Shown piece by piece: positions 17,175 through 25,948 of a stretch of DNA of 64,000 bases. Position 1 is the first letter of the stretch. Every line of letters starts with the position of its first letter. The DNA comes from Tunicatimonas pelagia. GTDB lineage: Bacteria; Bacteroidota; Bacteroidia; Cytophagales; Cyclobacteriaceae. The notes beneath the pieces are model-generated. The model did not search any database. It was not told the origin of the DNA and saw only the letters and a program-made list of their open reading frames with translations. The translations under genes and the position numbers were made by a program. The stretch lies in contig NZ_CP120683.1 in assembly GCF_030506325.1 (NCBI RefSeq), positions 1,302,001 to 1,366,000 of the forward strand, given 5' to 3'.

Positions 17175-19769
17175 CTAATACAGAATATCCTCTCGTAGGT
17201 TCATGACTACTTGCGTGTGATCGTTGTCGTAATCGAAAAGCAAGCTTCCGTCCTGCTTAAACAGCTTCACGTGGTTGAGGTTAAACCGGACGAACGCTTT
17301 TCCTACCGTAATTCCGGTGAGTACATCCACTTGGGCATTGCCATCGTCAAATGTTCGTAGCCGGATCTTGGCTTGGTCTTTAATCCGCATTTTATCAAAA
17401 TCTACATTGCCTCCTTCTTCATTAACAATGGTAATAATCCCGCTCTCATTTTTCATAAACTTAAGCTTGCCGATGTTGGCGTAAATCTCGGGGCAATCTT
17501 GCCGAAAAGCCGGATTGTGACGATCTAAAGCCTCCAGTGCTGCCGTACCGGGAATGACCATTCCACTTTGCATAATGCAGTGGATTACCGCAAAGAGTCC
17601 GGCAATAGTAGGGTCATACTGCTGTTCCTTTAGCCGATCACTCTCAGCCTTCAGCGTTTCCGCCACATCCAGTGCTAGAGAGGCGTTGTTCTCCGCTACG
17701 CTACGACCACCCACACTTATGCCTCGGGTACGCTGAGTGGCTGCCTCGTATTGCTCACTGAAGTAAATACTACCACTTTCGTCTAAGGCAATTCCCCGTT
17801 CGGCCACCGTATTATCAAAAACCAGGGTCTCCATCAGTTTTCCTTGTTCGTTGAGCTTAGCTACAAAACCCTGTTGTAAATCGGGCTGTTGCGTAGTCAC
17901 ATCCCGTAGCCAAGCTAGTTGCCCATTAGGAGAAAATTTCGCCACGAAAAAACCGATGGCAGATGTATTTAGTTGAGTTTCCGTATCTAACCGAAGTTCT
18001 TCTTCGTACCGCCCGGCTAAGTAGACTTGCTGCCGAGAATTAATAGCCAGATATTGCCCCACATCGTTTCCTCTTCCGTTCAAAGTCTTTTCCCAGAGCA
18101 CTTTTCCGTTGGGGGTTAGTTTAGCCAGATAAATATTCTGCCCCTCACTTACCTGGGGCGAAAGCCGATAGCCCGCGAAATAAATATTCCCCAGAGCATC
18201 CACCACTAAATTGTGATTGTTTGCTCCCGGATAAACCCCATTAGAGGAAGCAATATCCCAGATCATTTCGGCTAGCCACTGCTGGTACGGATTGCGGAGC
18301 GGCACCAACTCCACCTGTTTCTGAGCGTAGCGGGGCATTACCTTCCCAATGGGTGCATTCACGTAAGTGGGATCGCAAACCACAAATTGCTCGCGATTGC
18401 GTTCAACGTACTCTCCTTCTACCCCATCCAGACCTACTGCCGTGGCTACGTGACCCGGATACTGCAACCCAACTACTTTCAAACCCAGCAGTTGGCGAAC
18501 CAGATACGTAAATAGAGCTGAGCGGTCTTCACAATCCGAGTAGGTAAAGTGCAGCACTTCTTCGGGGAAAAAATATTTCTCCCGGCCAAACTGGGTTTGA
18601 TCGAGCTGATAATCAAAAGCGGTTTGTACAAACCGGAGCAGTAAGCCCACGGCATCTTCCGAAGTACGGTCTTGCAACAAGGGCTGAAACTGTAAAATTA
18701 ATGATTCCTTCGCCTCGCGAGACAACGTAGATTCTAACTTTACTCGCAAATCTACTTCGGGATAATCCTGATAGAACTCGATAGCCCGCGCATTGTACGC
18801 TAGCTGCACCTGATAGGCTTCTCCCCCGTAGCGGAACGAAAACGTTTTTTCCTGCGGATTTCCTCCCAAACTCAGTGGATTTTGTACATCAAGGTTCAGA
18901 ATTAAATCGGCTCCGGCGTAATCCTGATCGTAGGTATACAATGAATTGGGTGCTTCACCAATGGCATAATACGTTTGATCGCCAAACTGATAATACGTAG
19001 CCGAATAAACGGTGCAGTTGGTCGGAATTAACAAGTATAACTGATTGTCGGTATAGCCAATCTTAGCCCGATAGCGCGATTTGTTGAGTAAAAACCAAGC
19101 GGTGAGTGTAGCCCGAGCGTCGTCCGACGGATACAACTGTTGGGTAAACTGCCGGACTAGTTGGTAGTATCCCCAGTCGTTGAGGTTAAACTGATTTTTG
19201 TAGCGATACAAGCTATGAATTAGCTCCTTCGTATAAGCTTCGCTTAATGAAACCCAAGCCTCGCTAAGCACCTCAGCATCGTAACGGGAATACTCCGGGA
19301 GCTGCATCCGAACATCGTAGGGTACGAAGAGCGAGTTATCGTAGAAGGAAAGCTGCGTTCGCTGGGGAGTGTATCCTCGTTCATCACCTTGAGCCGGTAG
19401 CGGTAGCATCAAGCTTCGCGAGCGGCGTAGGGGCCCGGAGGCGGTATCAGTTTCAACCTCCTGGTTAGCCGGAGGCTGCGTATTCGGAGGGTACGTAGGA
19501 ATAATGGTTGGTTTGGGTGCTGGGGTGATCTGAAGGGCCCGGGACAGCTCAATCTCCCGAAAACGCTCCCGCAGCATCTCGGCGAACAGGCTATCCCGCT
19601 CCGCCACAAACTGGTTAAAATCCTTAACGTACTGCTGCTCAAAATTTTGGCGATCTTCCCGCAGTGCCTGTTGGGCTGAGTCTTGCTCCTGCCTAAATTG
19701 CTCAAGCGTCTGGGCAAATCCGGAGATTGCTAACCCCACATTCAACGTAAAAACAAATAATATTTTCAT
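17175..19769 (-). CDS. Secreted transglutaminase-like protein with beta-propeller repeats
   Basis: 864 aa, signal peptide to about AQT (residue 21), then a charged helical stretch (residues 25-75). The transglutaminase-like core has a plausible Cys-His-Asp triad: Cys413 in YSDCEDRSALF, His440 in PGHVATAV, Asp466 in VVCDPTYV. After it come SBBP/YVTN-like propeller repeats (LVVDALGNIYFAGYR, KLTPNGKVLWEKTL, KFSPNGQLAWLRDV, ALDESGSIYFSEQY), then a C-terminal region of unknown fold. Such enzymes cut or cross-link peptide bonds. The next gene upstream, an LPP20/DUF4384 protein, lies 95 nt away on the same strand. The role is inferred, the fold fairly sure. Confidence 0.78.
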   Translation of the reverse strand: MKILFVFTLNVGLAISGFAQTLEQFRQEQDSAQQALREDRQNFEQQYVKDFNQFVAERDSLFAEMLRERFREIELSRALQITPAPKPTIIPTYPPNTQPPANQEVETDTASGPLRRSRSLMLPLPAQGDERGYTPQRTQLSFYDNSLFVPYDVRMQLPEYSRYDAEVLSEAWVSLSEAYTKELIHSLYRYKNQFNLNDWGYYQLVRQFTQQLYPSDDARATLTAWFLLNKSRYRAKIGYTDNQLYLLIPTNCTVYSATYYQFGDQTYYAIGEAPNSLYTYDQDYAGADLILNLDVQNPLSLGGNPQEKTFSFRYGGEAYQVQLAYNARAIEFYQDYPEVDLRVKLESTLSREAKESLILQFQPLLQDRTSEDAVGLLLRFVQTAFDYQLDQTQFGREKYFFPEEVLHFTYSDCEDRSALFTYLVRQLLGLKVVGLQYPGHVATAVGLDGVEGEYVERNREQFVVCDPTYVNAPIGKVMPRYAQKQVELVPLRNPYQQWLAEMIWDIASSNGVYPGANNHNLVVDALGNIYFAGYRLSPQVSEGQNIYLAKLTPNGKVLWEKTLNGRGNDVGQYLAINSRQQVYLAGRYEEELRLDTETQLNTSAIGFFVAKFSPNGQLAWLRDVTTQQPDLQQGFVAKLNEQGKLMETLVFDNTVAERGIALDESGSIYFSEQYEAATQRTRGISVGGRSVAENNASLALDVAETLKAESDRLKEQQYDPTIAGLFAVIHCIMQSGMVIPGTAALEALDRHNPAFRQDCPEIYANIGKLKFMKNESGIITIVNEEGGNVDFDKMRIKDQAKIRLRTFDDGNAQVDVLTGITVGKAFVRFNLNHVKLFKQDGSLLFDYDNDHTQVVMNLREDILY

Positions 19770-19779
19770 AGTGTTGGTG

Positions 19780-19862
19780 AGTGATTGAAGTGCTGAAGAA
19801 CTGAATGACTGAAGAGGTAGGTAACCAGTTAGCTATTCTGTTCTTCACCCCTTCAGATCTTC
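19780..19862. repeat. Intergenic imperfect inverted repeat (GAAGxxCTGAA words)
   Basis: The spacer between two minus-strand genes is built from words such as TTGAAGTGCTGAAGAACTGAA on one side and TTCTTCACCCCTTCAGATCTTCAA on the other, an imperfect hairpin. Similar words (GTTGAAGTGTTCAGGTGTTAA) recur at about 45959. Confidence 0.5.
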
Positions 19863-19864
19863 AA

Positions 19865-21394
19865 TTAAGATGGATTTTTCATAGTGGTGATTACTAACCG
19901 TTGTTCCGCTCGGTACACTGACCCATCCTGTTTCATCCCTCGGTTTTTCTGGAGGATACTTCCGAGGTCTTCGGTAATAAAGCGGTACCCGCCCATATCT
20001 TGGGTAGCCAGTGGCACAAAGGACTCTTCCTGAGCATTAATTTGCAGCGTCTCAATACCGCAAGGCGCATCGGTGCAATCGCAGATAAAATCATACGGAA
20101 CTTCCTGAACCTTGCCTACCTGATTCGCTTCTAAGTACTGGTCAAAGAAATGCACCCGACGACCGTCGGCCAGATGGTAAACAAAGCGAACGTGGCAGGG
20201 CATATTCACCCGAAAGAACACATTCATTCGCTCCCCTTCGGTAAACACCAGCGCATCCTCTCCCTTGTTCGTCCACACCTCCAAATCAATCCCATTGTCA
20301 GCTACCGCGTAGGTTTCCATCTGTTGTTGCTCCGCTACATTCTGATCGTAACGAACCGGCATATAGGCCAGTTGGGCTGATTCTACCACCTGCAAGTTAA
20401 GACGAGCCGTAGCCATACTGATAACTTGCTGAGCAAATACATCTTTTACAAATAGGCTCAAATGCAACTGGTCGCCCGAAACTTCGTAGGTTCCCCGCAG
20501 CGAATACCGCATGGTGGGGCTTCCCTGATTGAACTGTACATCGTCTAATCGCATCGTCTGCCAGTCGGCGTACTGAATTAGCTCTCGCTCCAAGCGGTCG
20601 CGGAAGAAGTAAGAGAACGTACTAGCCATCTCTGACTCCCGGTACAGCATAGGCGAAACCACCACCCGCTGCAAGGGTGCATCTAGTGACTGCTTAAGCT
20701 GATAAACCAAACCGTAGGCCAGATCGTCGAGTGAGTTGGCCGGTTTGCTAATCAGCTGGCGCAACGCATCCTCAATTTTCGGCAAGATAACCGAAGGTTC
20801 TTCCGGGGTAGCCGATGGCTGCAAACTAAGTAGCACCGCTCGCCAGGGAGCTTGCTGCGTCAGAAGGGTGCGGCACTGTAGCAATTGTTGTTCCGCTTCG
20901 GCCTTTTGCCCGTTATCCGCGTAGTGTTGCGCTTGCGTGAACCGATCGCGTAGCTGCTGATTAGCCTGGGTTAGTTTGCGCTGGTAATTAGCGATCACAT
21001 CACTTCTAAGGGCGTATACCCAGGTATAAAACAGCTTCTTCTTGCGGTCGTGGTAGGTTTCTTTCTGTAGTCCTACCACTTCTAACTGGCTGTTGGCCGT
21101 TACCAGTGCTTGGTACGATGCGGAGAACGATTGGTCGGTCTGTTGCTTAAAGCTTTCGCTCGCTGATTTTATCTGTACCCGTACTTGCTCTACCAAATCT
21201 TTTTGCGCGGCAGCGTAGGCTTGCCGAACAATGCCCGCTTCGGAAGAGTCTTTGTGCCAGGTAACAATACCGAGGCCCGTCAGATACTTCTCCGACGGAA
21301 ACCGAGCGGACACTCCTTTCTCTTTTACCCAATCGGGTTGCGCCAGAAGCGAGGAAGTTAGCAGCCAACAGCCCAGAAAGATACGCATGAACAT
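19865..21394 (-). CDS. LPP20-like secreted protein with DUF4384-like C-terminal domain
   Basis: 509 aa; ATG 21394 or 21388. Signal peptide ends AQPD. Residues 20-140 resemble the LPP20 fold (WVKEKG, YLTGLGIVTW, AAAQKDLVEQVRVQIKS). A helical TPR-like stretch follows (about 150-185), and the C-terminal 150 residues look like DUF4384 (VWTNKGEDALVFTEGERMNVFFRVNMPCHVRFVYHLADGRRVHFFDQ). DUF4384 domains are often found with caspase-like and kinase proteins in bacteria; a caspase-like gene lies 1 kb away. It is probably co-transcribed with the 21475 lipoprotein upstream. Confidence 0.75.
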   Translation of the reverse strand: MFMRIFLGCWLLTSSLLAQPDWVKEKGVSARFPSEKYLTGLGIVTWHKDSSEAGIVRQAYAAAQKDLVEQVRVQIKSASESFKQQTDQSFSASYQALVTANSQLEVVGLQKETYHDRKKKLFYTWVYALRSDVIANYQRKLTQANQQLRDRFTQAQHYADNGQKAEAEQQLLQCRTLLTQQAPWRAVLLSLQPSATPEEPSVILPKIEDALRQLISKPANSLDDLAYGLVYQLKQSLDAPLQRVVVSPMLYRESEMASTFSYFFRDRLERELIQYADWQTMRLDDVQFNQGSPTMRYSLRGTYEVSGDQLHLSLFVKDVFAQQVISMATARLNLQVVESAQLAYMPVRYDQNVAEQQQMETYAVADNGIDLEVWTNKGEDALVFTEGERMNVFFRVNMPCHVRFVYHLADGRRVHFFDQYLEANQVGKVQEVPYDFICDCTDAPCGIETLQINAQEESFVPLATQDMGGYRFITEDLGSILQKNRGMKQDGSVYRAEQRLVITTMKNPS

Positions 21395-21403
21395 GGCAGT
21401 AAT

Positions 21404-21485
21404 TAGTTAGATGAATGAGTAATGAATATTGATTAATGACTGATGATTTACAATTATTCATTACTCATTATTCATCAATCATTAT
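21404..21485. repeat. Intergenic inverted repeat, ATTCATTACTCA family
   Basis: TGAGTAATGAAT (21416-21427) and ATTCATTACTCA (21456-21467) form a perfect 12-bp inverted repeat with more imperfect pairing outside. It lies between two same-strand genes. Related words occur at 24596-24740, 32794-32872, 41240-41260 and 46050-46095. Confidence 0.75.
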
Positions 21486-22074
21486 TAAGTTGCTGCATTT
21501 CCTGCTCAAAGATTTCGCGAAACTTCTTACGGTCGTATTCAATCTTGAGCTTGGTACCGTCGGACATACCTCCGGTGGTAGCACTTTCCATTGCGTTAAC
21601 AAAATCGTCTCGCTTCAGGGTCATGGCTACGTGGGCTTCGTACACCATTTGGTTGTTCTGCTGCACCTCGTACATCTTTTGGTCGTCTACCATCACGTTG
21701 TTTAGCGACTGATCAACCAAGTTGCGGGTAAGCTCTTCAAATTTGGAGTTATACGCTAGGCCTACCGTATCTTCCGAAGAATCGTACTGCTCGCGATAGC
21801 GTTCTACCGCCGACTTTACGGTAGTCTGTACTTGCTGGGCAATGAAGGTACGAGCGTCTAAGCGAGCCTGCTCCAGCGCAAACCCCTGGTCGGGGCTTTT
21901 TCCCATACCTACTCCCCGGAAGGCTTCCTTGTCGCTCATATGCTCGGCAAAAGGAATAGTGATTTCAGTACGCTGCACTGATGATTGCGGGGCTTTTGAA
22001 CCACAGCTTGCTAAGTAAAAGGTAGTAATCAGCCCAAACAAGGTGTAGCGAATAAAAAGAAACATACTCTTCAT
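21475..22074 (-). CDS. LPP20-family lipoprotein
   Basis: I chose ATG 22074 (199 aa): it gives a standard lipoprotein signal (MKSMFLFIRY to LASC, Cys24), while the longer frame to 22128 adds unneeded residues that overlap the promoter. The mature part has the LPP20 pattern: FRGVGMGKSPDQGFALEQARLDARTFIAQQVQTTV, then FEELTRNLVDQSLNNV and VYEAHVAMTLKRDDFVNAM. The function of this family is largely unknown. Members are envelope lipoproteins. It has an ATTAACC-type promoter 56 nt upstream and is divergent from the caspase-like gene. Confidence 0.8.
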   Translation of the reverse strand: MKSMFLFIRYTLFGLITTFYLASCGSKAPQSSVQRTEITIPFAEHMSDKEAFRGVGMGKSPDQGFALEQARLDARTFIAQQVQTTVKSAVERYREQYDSSEDTVGLAYNSKFEELTRNLVDQSLNNVMVDDQKMYEVQQNNQMVYEAHVAMTLKRDDFVNAMESATTGGMSDGTKLKIEYDRKKFREIFEQEMQQLNND

Positions 22075-22130
22075 AAGTGAAATAAAGTTAAGTAATTGGT
22101 GAAACATGGTGGATAATATGTTATTCACTA

Positions 22131-22160
22131 ATTCATACTCACCAGTAGCTAAAGGTTAAT
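22131..22160 (-). promoter_or_regulatory. ATTAACC-N17-ATG promoter element of the LPP20 gene
   Basis: On the minus strand: ATTAACC, 17 nt, ATGAAT, ending 56 nt before ATG 22074. An A7/T5 tract lies upstream. It is the least perfect of the six (-10-like half ATGAAT instead of ATA), but spacing is identical. Confidence 0.55.
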
Positions 22161-22285
22161 GAAAATACCTCGAAAATTAAAAATTTTTTTGGAAGAACCG
22201 GTGTATATAAGGTAAATTTCGAGCCGTGTTTTGCAAAACAGCTACGAAGACATTTAAGATATACGCTAAAATAATTGAGTTTATC

Positions 22286-22315
22286 ATTAACCTAAACTGA
22301 TATTTAGGTATAGAA
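22286..22315 (+). promoter_or_regulatory. ATTAACC-N17-ATA promoter element of the caspase-like gene
   Basis: ATTAACC at 22286-22292, 17-nt spacer ending AGGT, then ATAGAA at 22310-22315, 44 nt before ATG 22360. It shares geometry with five other sites in 22.1-32.2 kb. Confidence 0.65.
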
Positions 22316-22359
22316 TAGTAGCTTGTTTTTTCTGACCCAACCATAGACGACCAATTACT

Positions 22360-24234
22360 ATGTGGTACCGATACATTCTTCTGACTTCTCTAGCAACACT
22401 GAGCACTTTTCATCTTTTTGCCCAAAAAGATTACGATGACTACTCTGCGGCTCAGCGCACCGATGTATTATACGAAGACTTTGATGATAACCGAAACAAA
22501 TGGTTTGTAGGATACGAAAGGAAAGGAAGGCGGTCGGGAGAAATTAGGGATGGTCAGTATGTTTGGCAGTCGAAATCGCTCATGTACGACGAGCACGCCA
22601 GTTGGAACCAAGTTTCCTTAGATCAAACCCGAGATTTTGAGATTGAGACCCGACTAAAGCTGGTTGATGGAAATCCGAAGAAAAGTATCGCTCTCTCTTG
22701 GGGCCGATCCGACCGAGGCAGCTTTTTCTTCGGGTTCAAAGAAAACAAGTATTACGTTAGTGATTGGCGTAAAGTAGGCGGAGTAACGATCTACGTTGAT
22801 GGACGGCAGACTAGCCACCTCAATCGGAATGATTACAATACTCTGACCGTTCGAAAGGTTGATCGCTTTTACCGCTTCTTTATTAATGAGAAACTGGTGT
22901 ACTCCATGAATTTTAAGGATTTCTACGGATCCAATATTGGGTTTGAGTCAAACAATCTAATTCACGTAGACTATCTGCGGGTTTCGTATCTGGATGAACC
23001 AAGCACGCTTCCTTTGGCGAGTAAAAATTCTCAAAACGAACTATCTGATAATAAGCCACCGAAAGAAGAAGCCAACTTAGACCAAGCGCAAGAAGTTGAG
23101 GTTCCACCTCAGAGCAAGCCCAAGGAGAACCTCGTTCCGGATTCGCCTCCTACTCAAATAGCAGCTTCAGAAACATCTACTGATAAACCGAGCACAAGCG
23201 AACCAACGGTAGCAAACCCCAATGAAATTAACACGGTAGACACTCCCGAGCCGATAAGTGCTGCGGCTAGCGCGGGCGACAATCCGATTATCGTCATTAC
23301 CGAACCAACCCTAACCCGGGGCTTTAAACAGATTGCCGTACAAAATATTCGGATTGTTGGGCGGGCTACGGATCAAGATGGTATCAAAGAAGTGCTTATC
23401 AACGGTCAGCCTGCTTGGCTGCGGCCCGACGGGCAATTCAGCTTGGAAGCTCCGCTACGCCTGGGTGATAATAAATTTGACATTGTAGCCACCGACCGAT
23501 TTCAGCAAAGCTCTACTAGCACATTTTCCATCCATCGTGATGCCCCTTCTCGAGAAAAAAGGCTCGCTCTGATTATTGGCAATAGTGCTTACGAGCAAGG
23601 TGGACAGCTTCGCAACCCCATTAACGATGCCAACGCCATGCAATCAACGCTGGAAAGTATGGGCTTTACGGTGATGAAGTACGAGAACTGTCGTCAGAAC
23701 GATATTAAACGAGCGATTGATGAGTTTGGGCAAAAACTGAAGGAATATGAAGTGGGATTATTTTTTTACGCCGGACACGGTGTGCAGGTAAGCGGAAGTA
23801 ATTATTTGATTCCGGTTGACGCCCAACTGTCCAGTGCCCACGACGTAGAATATGACTGTGTACGGGCCGACCGGGTATTGGCAAAAATGGAAGCAGCAAA
23901 CTCCCGTACCAATATTGTTATGTTAGATGCCTGTCGGGATAATCCGTTTGAGCGCAGTTGGAGTCGTAGCACGCAGGGCAATGGCTTGGCGTTTATGAAT
24001 GCTCCCCAAGGCTCAATGGTTGCTTACGCCACCGCTCCCGGACAAACTGCTTCTGATGGTGGCGGGCAACACGGTATCTACACCGAAGCTCTTCTCAAGC
24101 ACTTACCTACTCCCAATATCACTATTGAGCAGGTTTTTAAACGAGTGCGCTCTACGGTAGCCCAAAAATCCGAAGGAAAGCAAATTCCTTGGGAGTCCAC
24201 TTCACTTACCGGAGATTTTTACTTCAAAAAGTAG
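22360..24234 (+). CDS. Secreted caspase-like (C14) protein with lectin-like and Ig-like domains
   Basis: 624 aa. Signal peptide to FAQ (residue 21). Residues about 35-215 are a jelly-roll/LamG-like domain (DFEIETRLKLVDGNPKKSIAL, YNTLTVRKVDRFYRFFINEKLVYS). A Pro/Glu/Thr linker follows (225-305), then an Ig-like domain (about 310-395; RIVGRATDQDGIKEVLINGQPAW). The C-terminus is a C14 caspase fold: KRLALIIGNSAY, then catalytic His473 (FYAGHG) and Cys525 (LDACRDNPF). Both catalytic residues are intact, so it is likely an active Arg/Lys-type endopeptidase. It is probably exported. It is divergent from the LPP20/DUF4384/transglutaminase set. Confidence 0.88.
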   Translation: MWYRYILLTSLATLSTFHLFAQKDYDDYSAAQRTDVLYEDFDDNRNKWFVGYERKGRRSGEIRDGQYVWQSKSLMYDEHASWNQVSLDQTRDFEIETRLKLVDGNPKKSIALSWGRSDRGSFFFGFKENKYYVSDWRKVGGVTIYVDGRQTSHLNRNDYNTLTVRKVDRFYRFFINEKLVYSMNFKDFYGSNIGFESNNLIHVDYLRVSYLDEPSTLPLASKNSQNELSDNKPPKEEANLDQAQEVEVPPQSKPKENLVPDSPPTQIAASETSTDKPSTSEPTVANPNEINTVDTPEPISAAASAGDNPIIVITEPTLTRGFKQIAVQNIRIVGRATDQDGIKEVLINGQPAWLRPDGQFSLEAPLRLGDNKFDIVATDRFQQSSTSTFSIHRDAPSREKRLALIIGNSAYEQGGQLRNPINDANAMQSTLESMGFTVMKYENCRQNDIKRAIDEFGQKLKEYEVGLFFYAGHGVQVSGSNYLIPVDAQLSSAHDVEYDCVRADRVLAKMEAANSRTNIVMLDACRDNPFERSWSRSTQGNGLAFMNAPQGSMVAYATAPGQTASDGGGQHGIYTEALLKHLPTPNITIEQVFKRVRSTVAQKSEGKQIPWESTSLTGDFYFKK

Positions 24235-24562
24235 CCACTCAGCATTTGAGGTTACTCTCGTAGTGCTACTATCAATTTAACCTTTTCTCATTGCTTGTAG
24301 TATAACTCGTTTTTAGTAGTTTCGTCACCAAATTATAGGAACTAAATGTACTGACATTATATCTTAGGAGCATAATCCTCGGGTGAGCGAATGCGACCAA
24401 CACCCCTAAATTATTTTGCTATTACACCTAAATACGGGTACCAATCGGGTAAAGTATACAACTCGCTTTCTACTTTTCTTCTTTCAAATATTTCTCTGCG
24501 ATTATACATTCAAAATTAAGTACCTACATAAACATGTAGGTGACATTTTTTCTACGCCTCCC
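24235..24562. other. Non-coding spacer after the caspase-like gene
   Basis: AT-rich DNA without a credible gene. A short frame at 24416-24598 has no recognisable domain and runs into the promoter element at 24563, so I did not call it. No strong terminator is seen. Confidence 0.5.
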
Positions 24563-24592
24563 ATTAACCTTTGCCTTTCAACCTGGATAATG
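24563..24592 (+). promoter_or_regulatory. ATTAACC-N17-ATA promoter element of the LuxR-type gene
   Basis: ATTAACC at 24563-24569, 17-nt spacer ending CTGG, ATAATG at 24587-24592. The start codon is 148 nt further on, so a long leader containing inverted repeats would be made. A T6 tract lies 11 nt upstream. Confidence 0.6.
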
Positions 24593-24595
24593 AAA

Positions 24596-24740
24596 TAATG
24601 ACTAATGGTTAATGAGTGATGACGAATGAGTAGTGAATAATGAGTGAATACTCGCTATTCTATCACTCTCTCATTCCACTGTTCTTTCGTGCTCTCATTA
24701 ATCATCAACCACTATTCATTAATCATCAACTACTGATATT
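24596..24740. repeat. Inverted-repeat leader of the LuxR-type gene
   Basis: Stop-codon-rich words (TAATGA, GAATGAGTAGTGAATAATGA) in the left half are answered by CACTATTCATTA and CATTAATCATCA in the right half, forming an imperfect long hairpin. Same family as 21404 and 32794. If transcribed from the promoter at 24563 it would be the 5' leader. Confidence 0.65.
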
Positions 24741-24944
24741 ATGAAAGAACCTATTGAAACACTGACCGAACAAGAACGCAAAGTAGCCAGCGGCTTAGCC
24801 GAAGGTGATAGCTATCAGCAGATTGCTGACCAGCTTGGCGTGTCCATTAATACTGTGCGATTTCATATTAAGAACATCTACCGTAAACTACAGGTGCACA
24901 GTAAAATAGAGGTAGTAAAACGATCCGTGCGGGGAGAACTTTAA
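24741..24944 (+). CDS. Solo LuxR/GerE-type helix-turn-helix protein
   Basis: 67 aa, almost entirely a LuxR DNA-binding domain: LTEQERKVASGLAEGDSYQQIADQLGVSINTVRFHIKNIYRKLQVHSKIEVV, residues 8-60. No receiver or ligand domain is present, so it is either a stand-alone regulator or partnered by a separate sensor. ATG 24741 is the only reasonable start. Followed at 80 nt by the small gene at 25024, which has its own promoter-like element. Confidence 0.85.
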   Translation: MKEPIETLTEQERKVASGLAEGDSYQQIADQLGVSINTVRFHIKNIYRKLQVHSKIEVVKRSVRGEL

Positions 24945-24963
24945 AAAGTTTTTTACCTACATC

Positions 24964-24993
24964 ATTAACCTTGAGCAGTAGCCAGGCATATAC
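24964..24993 (+). promoter_or_regulatory. ATTAACC-N17-ATA promoter element before the small gene at 25024
   Basis: ATTAACC at 24964-24970, 17-nt spacer ending AGGC, ATATAC at 24988-24993, 30 nt before ATG 25024. A T6 tract is 9-10 nt upstream. Confidence 0.6.
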
Positions 24994-25023
24994 TAGTGAA
25001 AACAATGAAAAACGCTATCAATT

Positions 25024-25206
25024 ATGCGACGCGACACTCAAAACTTTCTACGACTTATTTTTCTCGCCCTAGCTATCTTGGTTATGAAAACCGTGAGCGG
25101 AATTGATGAGAGCAGTCAGCAGCAAGTGCGGCCTAACACTGCCGGAGGGGTATCGTCAATCGTTGTTTCTGATACTACCAGTCTTCATCACAAAACCTTA
25201 TATTAG
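25024..25206 (+). CDS. Small membrane or exported protein, hypothetical
   Basis: 60 aa with one hydrophobic helix (FLRLIFLALAILVMKTV) after a basic start (MRRDTQNF), then a polar Ser/Thr-rich tail. No family recognised. Support comes from its position: a promoter-like element ends 30 nt upstream and the next barrel gene starts 34 nt downstream, so the two are likely one operon. A competing ATG at 25005 opens a different, unremarkable frame. Could be non-coding. Confidence 0.45.
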   Translation: MRRDTQNFLRLIFLALAILVMKTVSGIDESSQQQVRPNTAGGVSSIVVSDTTSLHHKTLY

Positions 25207-25240
25207 TAGCCGAATTTTCTAGTCTAGATTTCACAAACCT

Positions 25241-25852
25241 ATGTATACAAAAAGATTATTACTCGCTTTCGCCTTTGCCTTGGCAACATTCTCAACTCAA
25301 GCCCAACAGCAGCTCGATCGTTTTGAGTACGGTGTGCGGATTGGATTAAACTTTGGGTCACTCTTCAATGCTGACAAAGGTGAAATTTATGGAGTGAAAA
25401 GCGGATTGGCTATAGGAGGATTAGCAAAGTTCCGCTTATCTCGCTGGATTGCTTTTCAGCCCGAGCTACTGTACGCTCAACAGGGAGCTGTTGATACCCT
25501 CACTACTGCGTTTACAAGTACACCGATACAAGTAAGGAATAGTTACCTCGTTGCTCCTTTGTTAGTTAAGTTATATCCGGCTCGTAAATTCAGTTTACAA
25601 ATTGGCCCCCAATTAGGTATTTTGATATCGTCAAAAATTGATGGTTCCGATAGTCGAAGTGAGTTTATCCCAGTAGACCTAGCGTTGGCATTTGGAGTAG
25701 AATATGAATTTAACAAAGGGCTACTTTTAGGTCTGCGGTTTAGTTCAAGTTTGATTGATATTGATGAAAATGATACAGTATCCAGCTTGTCAGGTAATCC
25801 GAAAGTGCTACAGAATGGTTACTTCCTGCTTAGTACCGGTTGGCGATTTTAA
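25241..25852 (+). CDS. PorT-like outer-membrane beta-barrel protein
   Basis: 203 aa. Signal peptide ends TQAQ (residue 22). The chain follows the 'outer membrane beta-barrel domain' pattern of Bacteroidota: EYGVRIGLNFGS, GLAIGGLAKFRLSRWIAFQPELLYAQQG, YLVAPLLVKLYP, FSLQIGPQLGIL, GVEYEFNKGLLLGLRFSSSL, and a final LLSTGWRF ending in Phe. Such proteins sit in the outer membrane; functions vary. It follows the small gene by 34 nt. Confidence 0.85.
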   Translation: MYTKRLLLAFAFALATFSTQAQQQLDRFEYGVRIGLNFGSLFNADKGEIYGVKSGLAIGGLAKFRLSRWIAFQPELLYAQQGAVDTLTTAFTSTPIQVRNSYLVAPLLVKLYPARKFSLQIGPQLGILISSKIDGSDSRSEFIPVDLALAFGVEYEFNKGLLLGLRFSSSLIDIDENDTVSSLSGNPKVLQNGYFLLSTGWRF

Positions 25853-25948
25853 CCTAAAGCAACGAAAAAAACACGGTTGAATATTTTTAAAGGCTGGGCG
25901 TAAATCCGGAGCAGCCTTGTTTACCTTCTGTACTCAAATTATTCTACT

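Noticed and set aside
24416-24598. Short frame before the LuxR-type gene
   Set aside because: No domain, no signal peptide, runs into a promoter-like element and a repeat; likely spurious.
24608-24614. Second ATTAACC (minus strand) near the LuxR-type gene
   Set aside because: Part of the inverted repeat; lacks the second half and points back into the spacer after the caspase-like gene.
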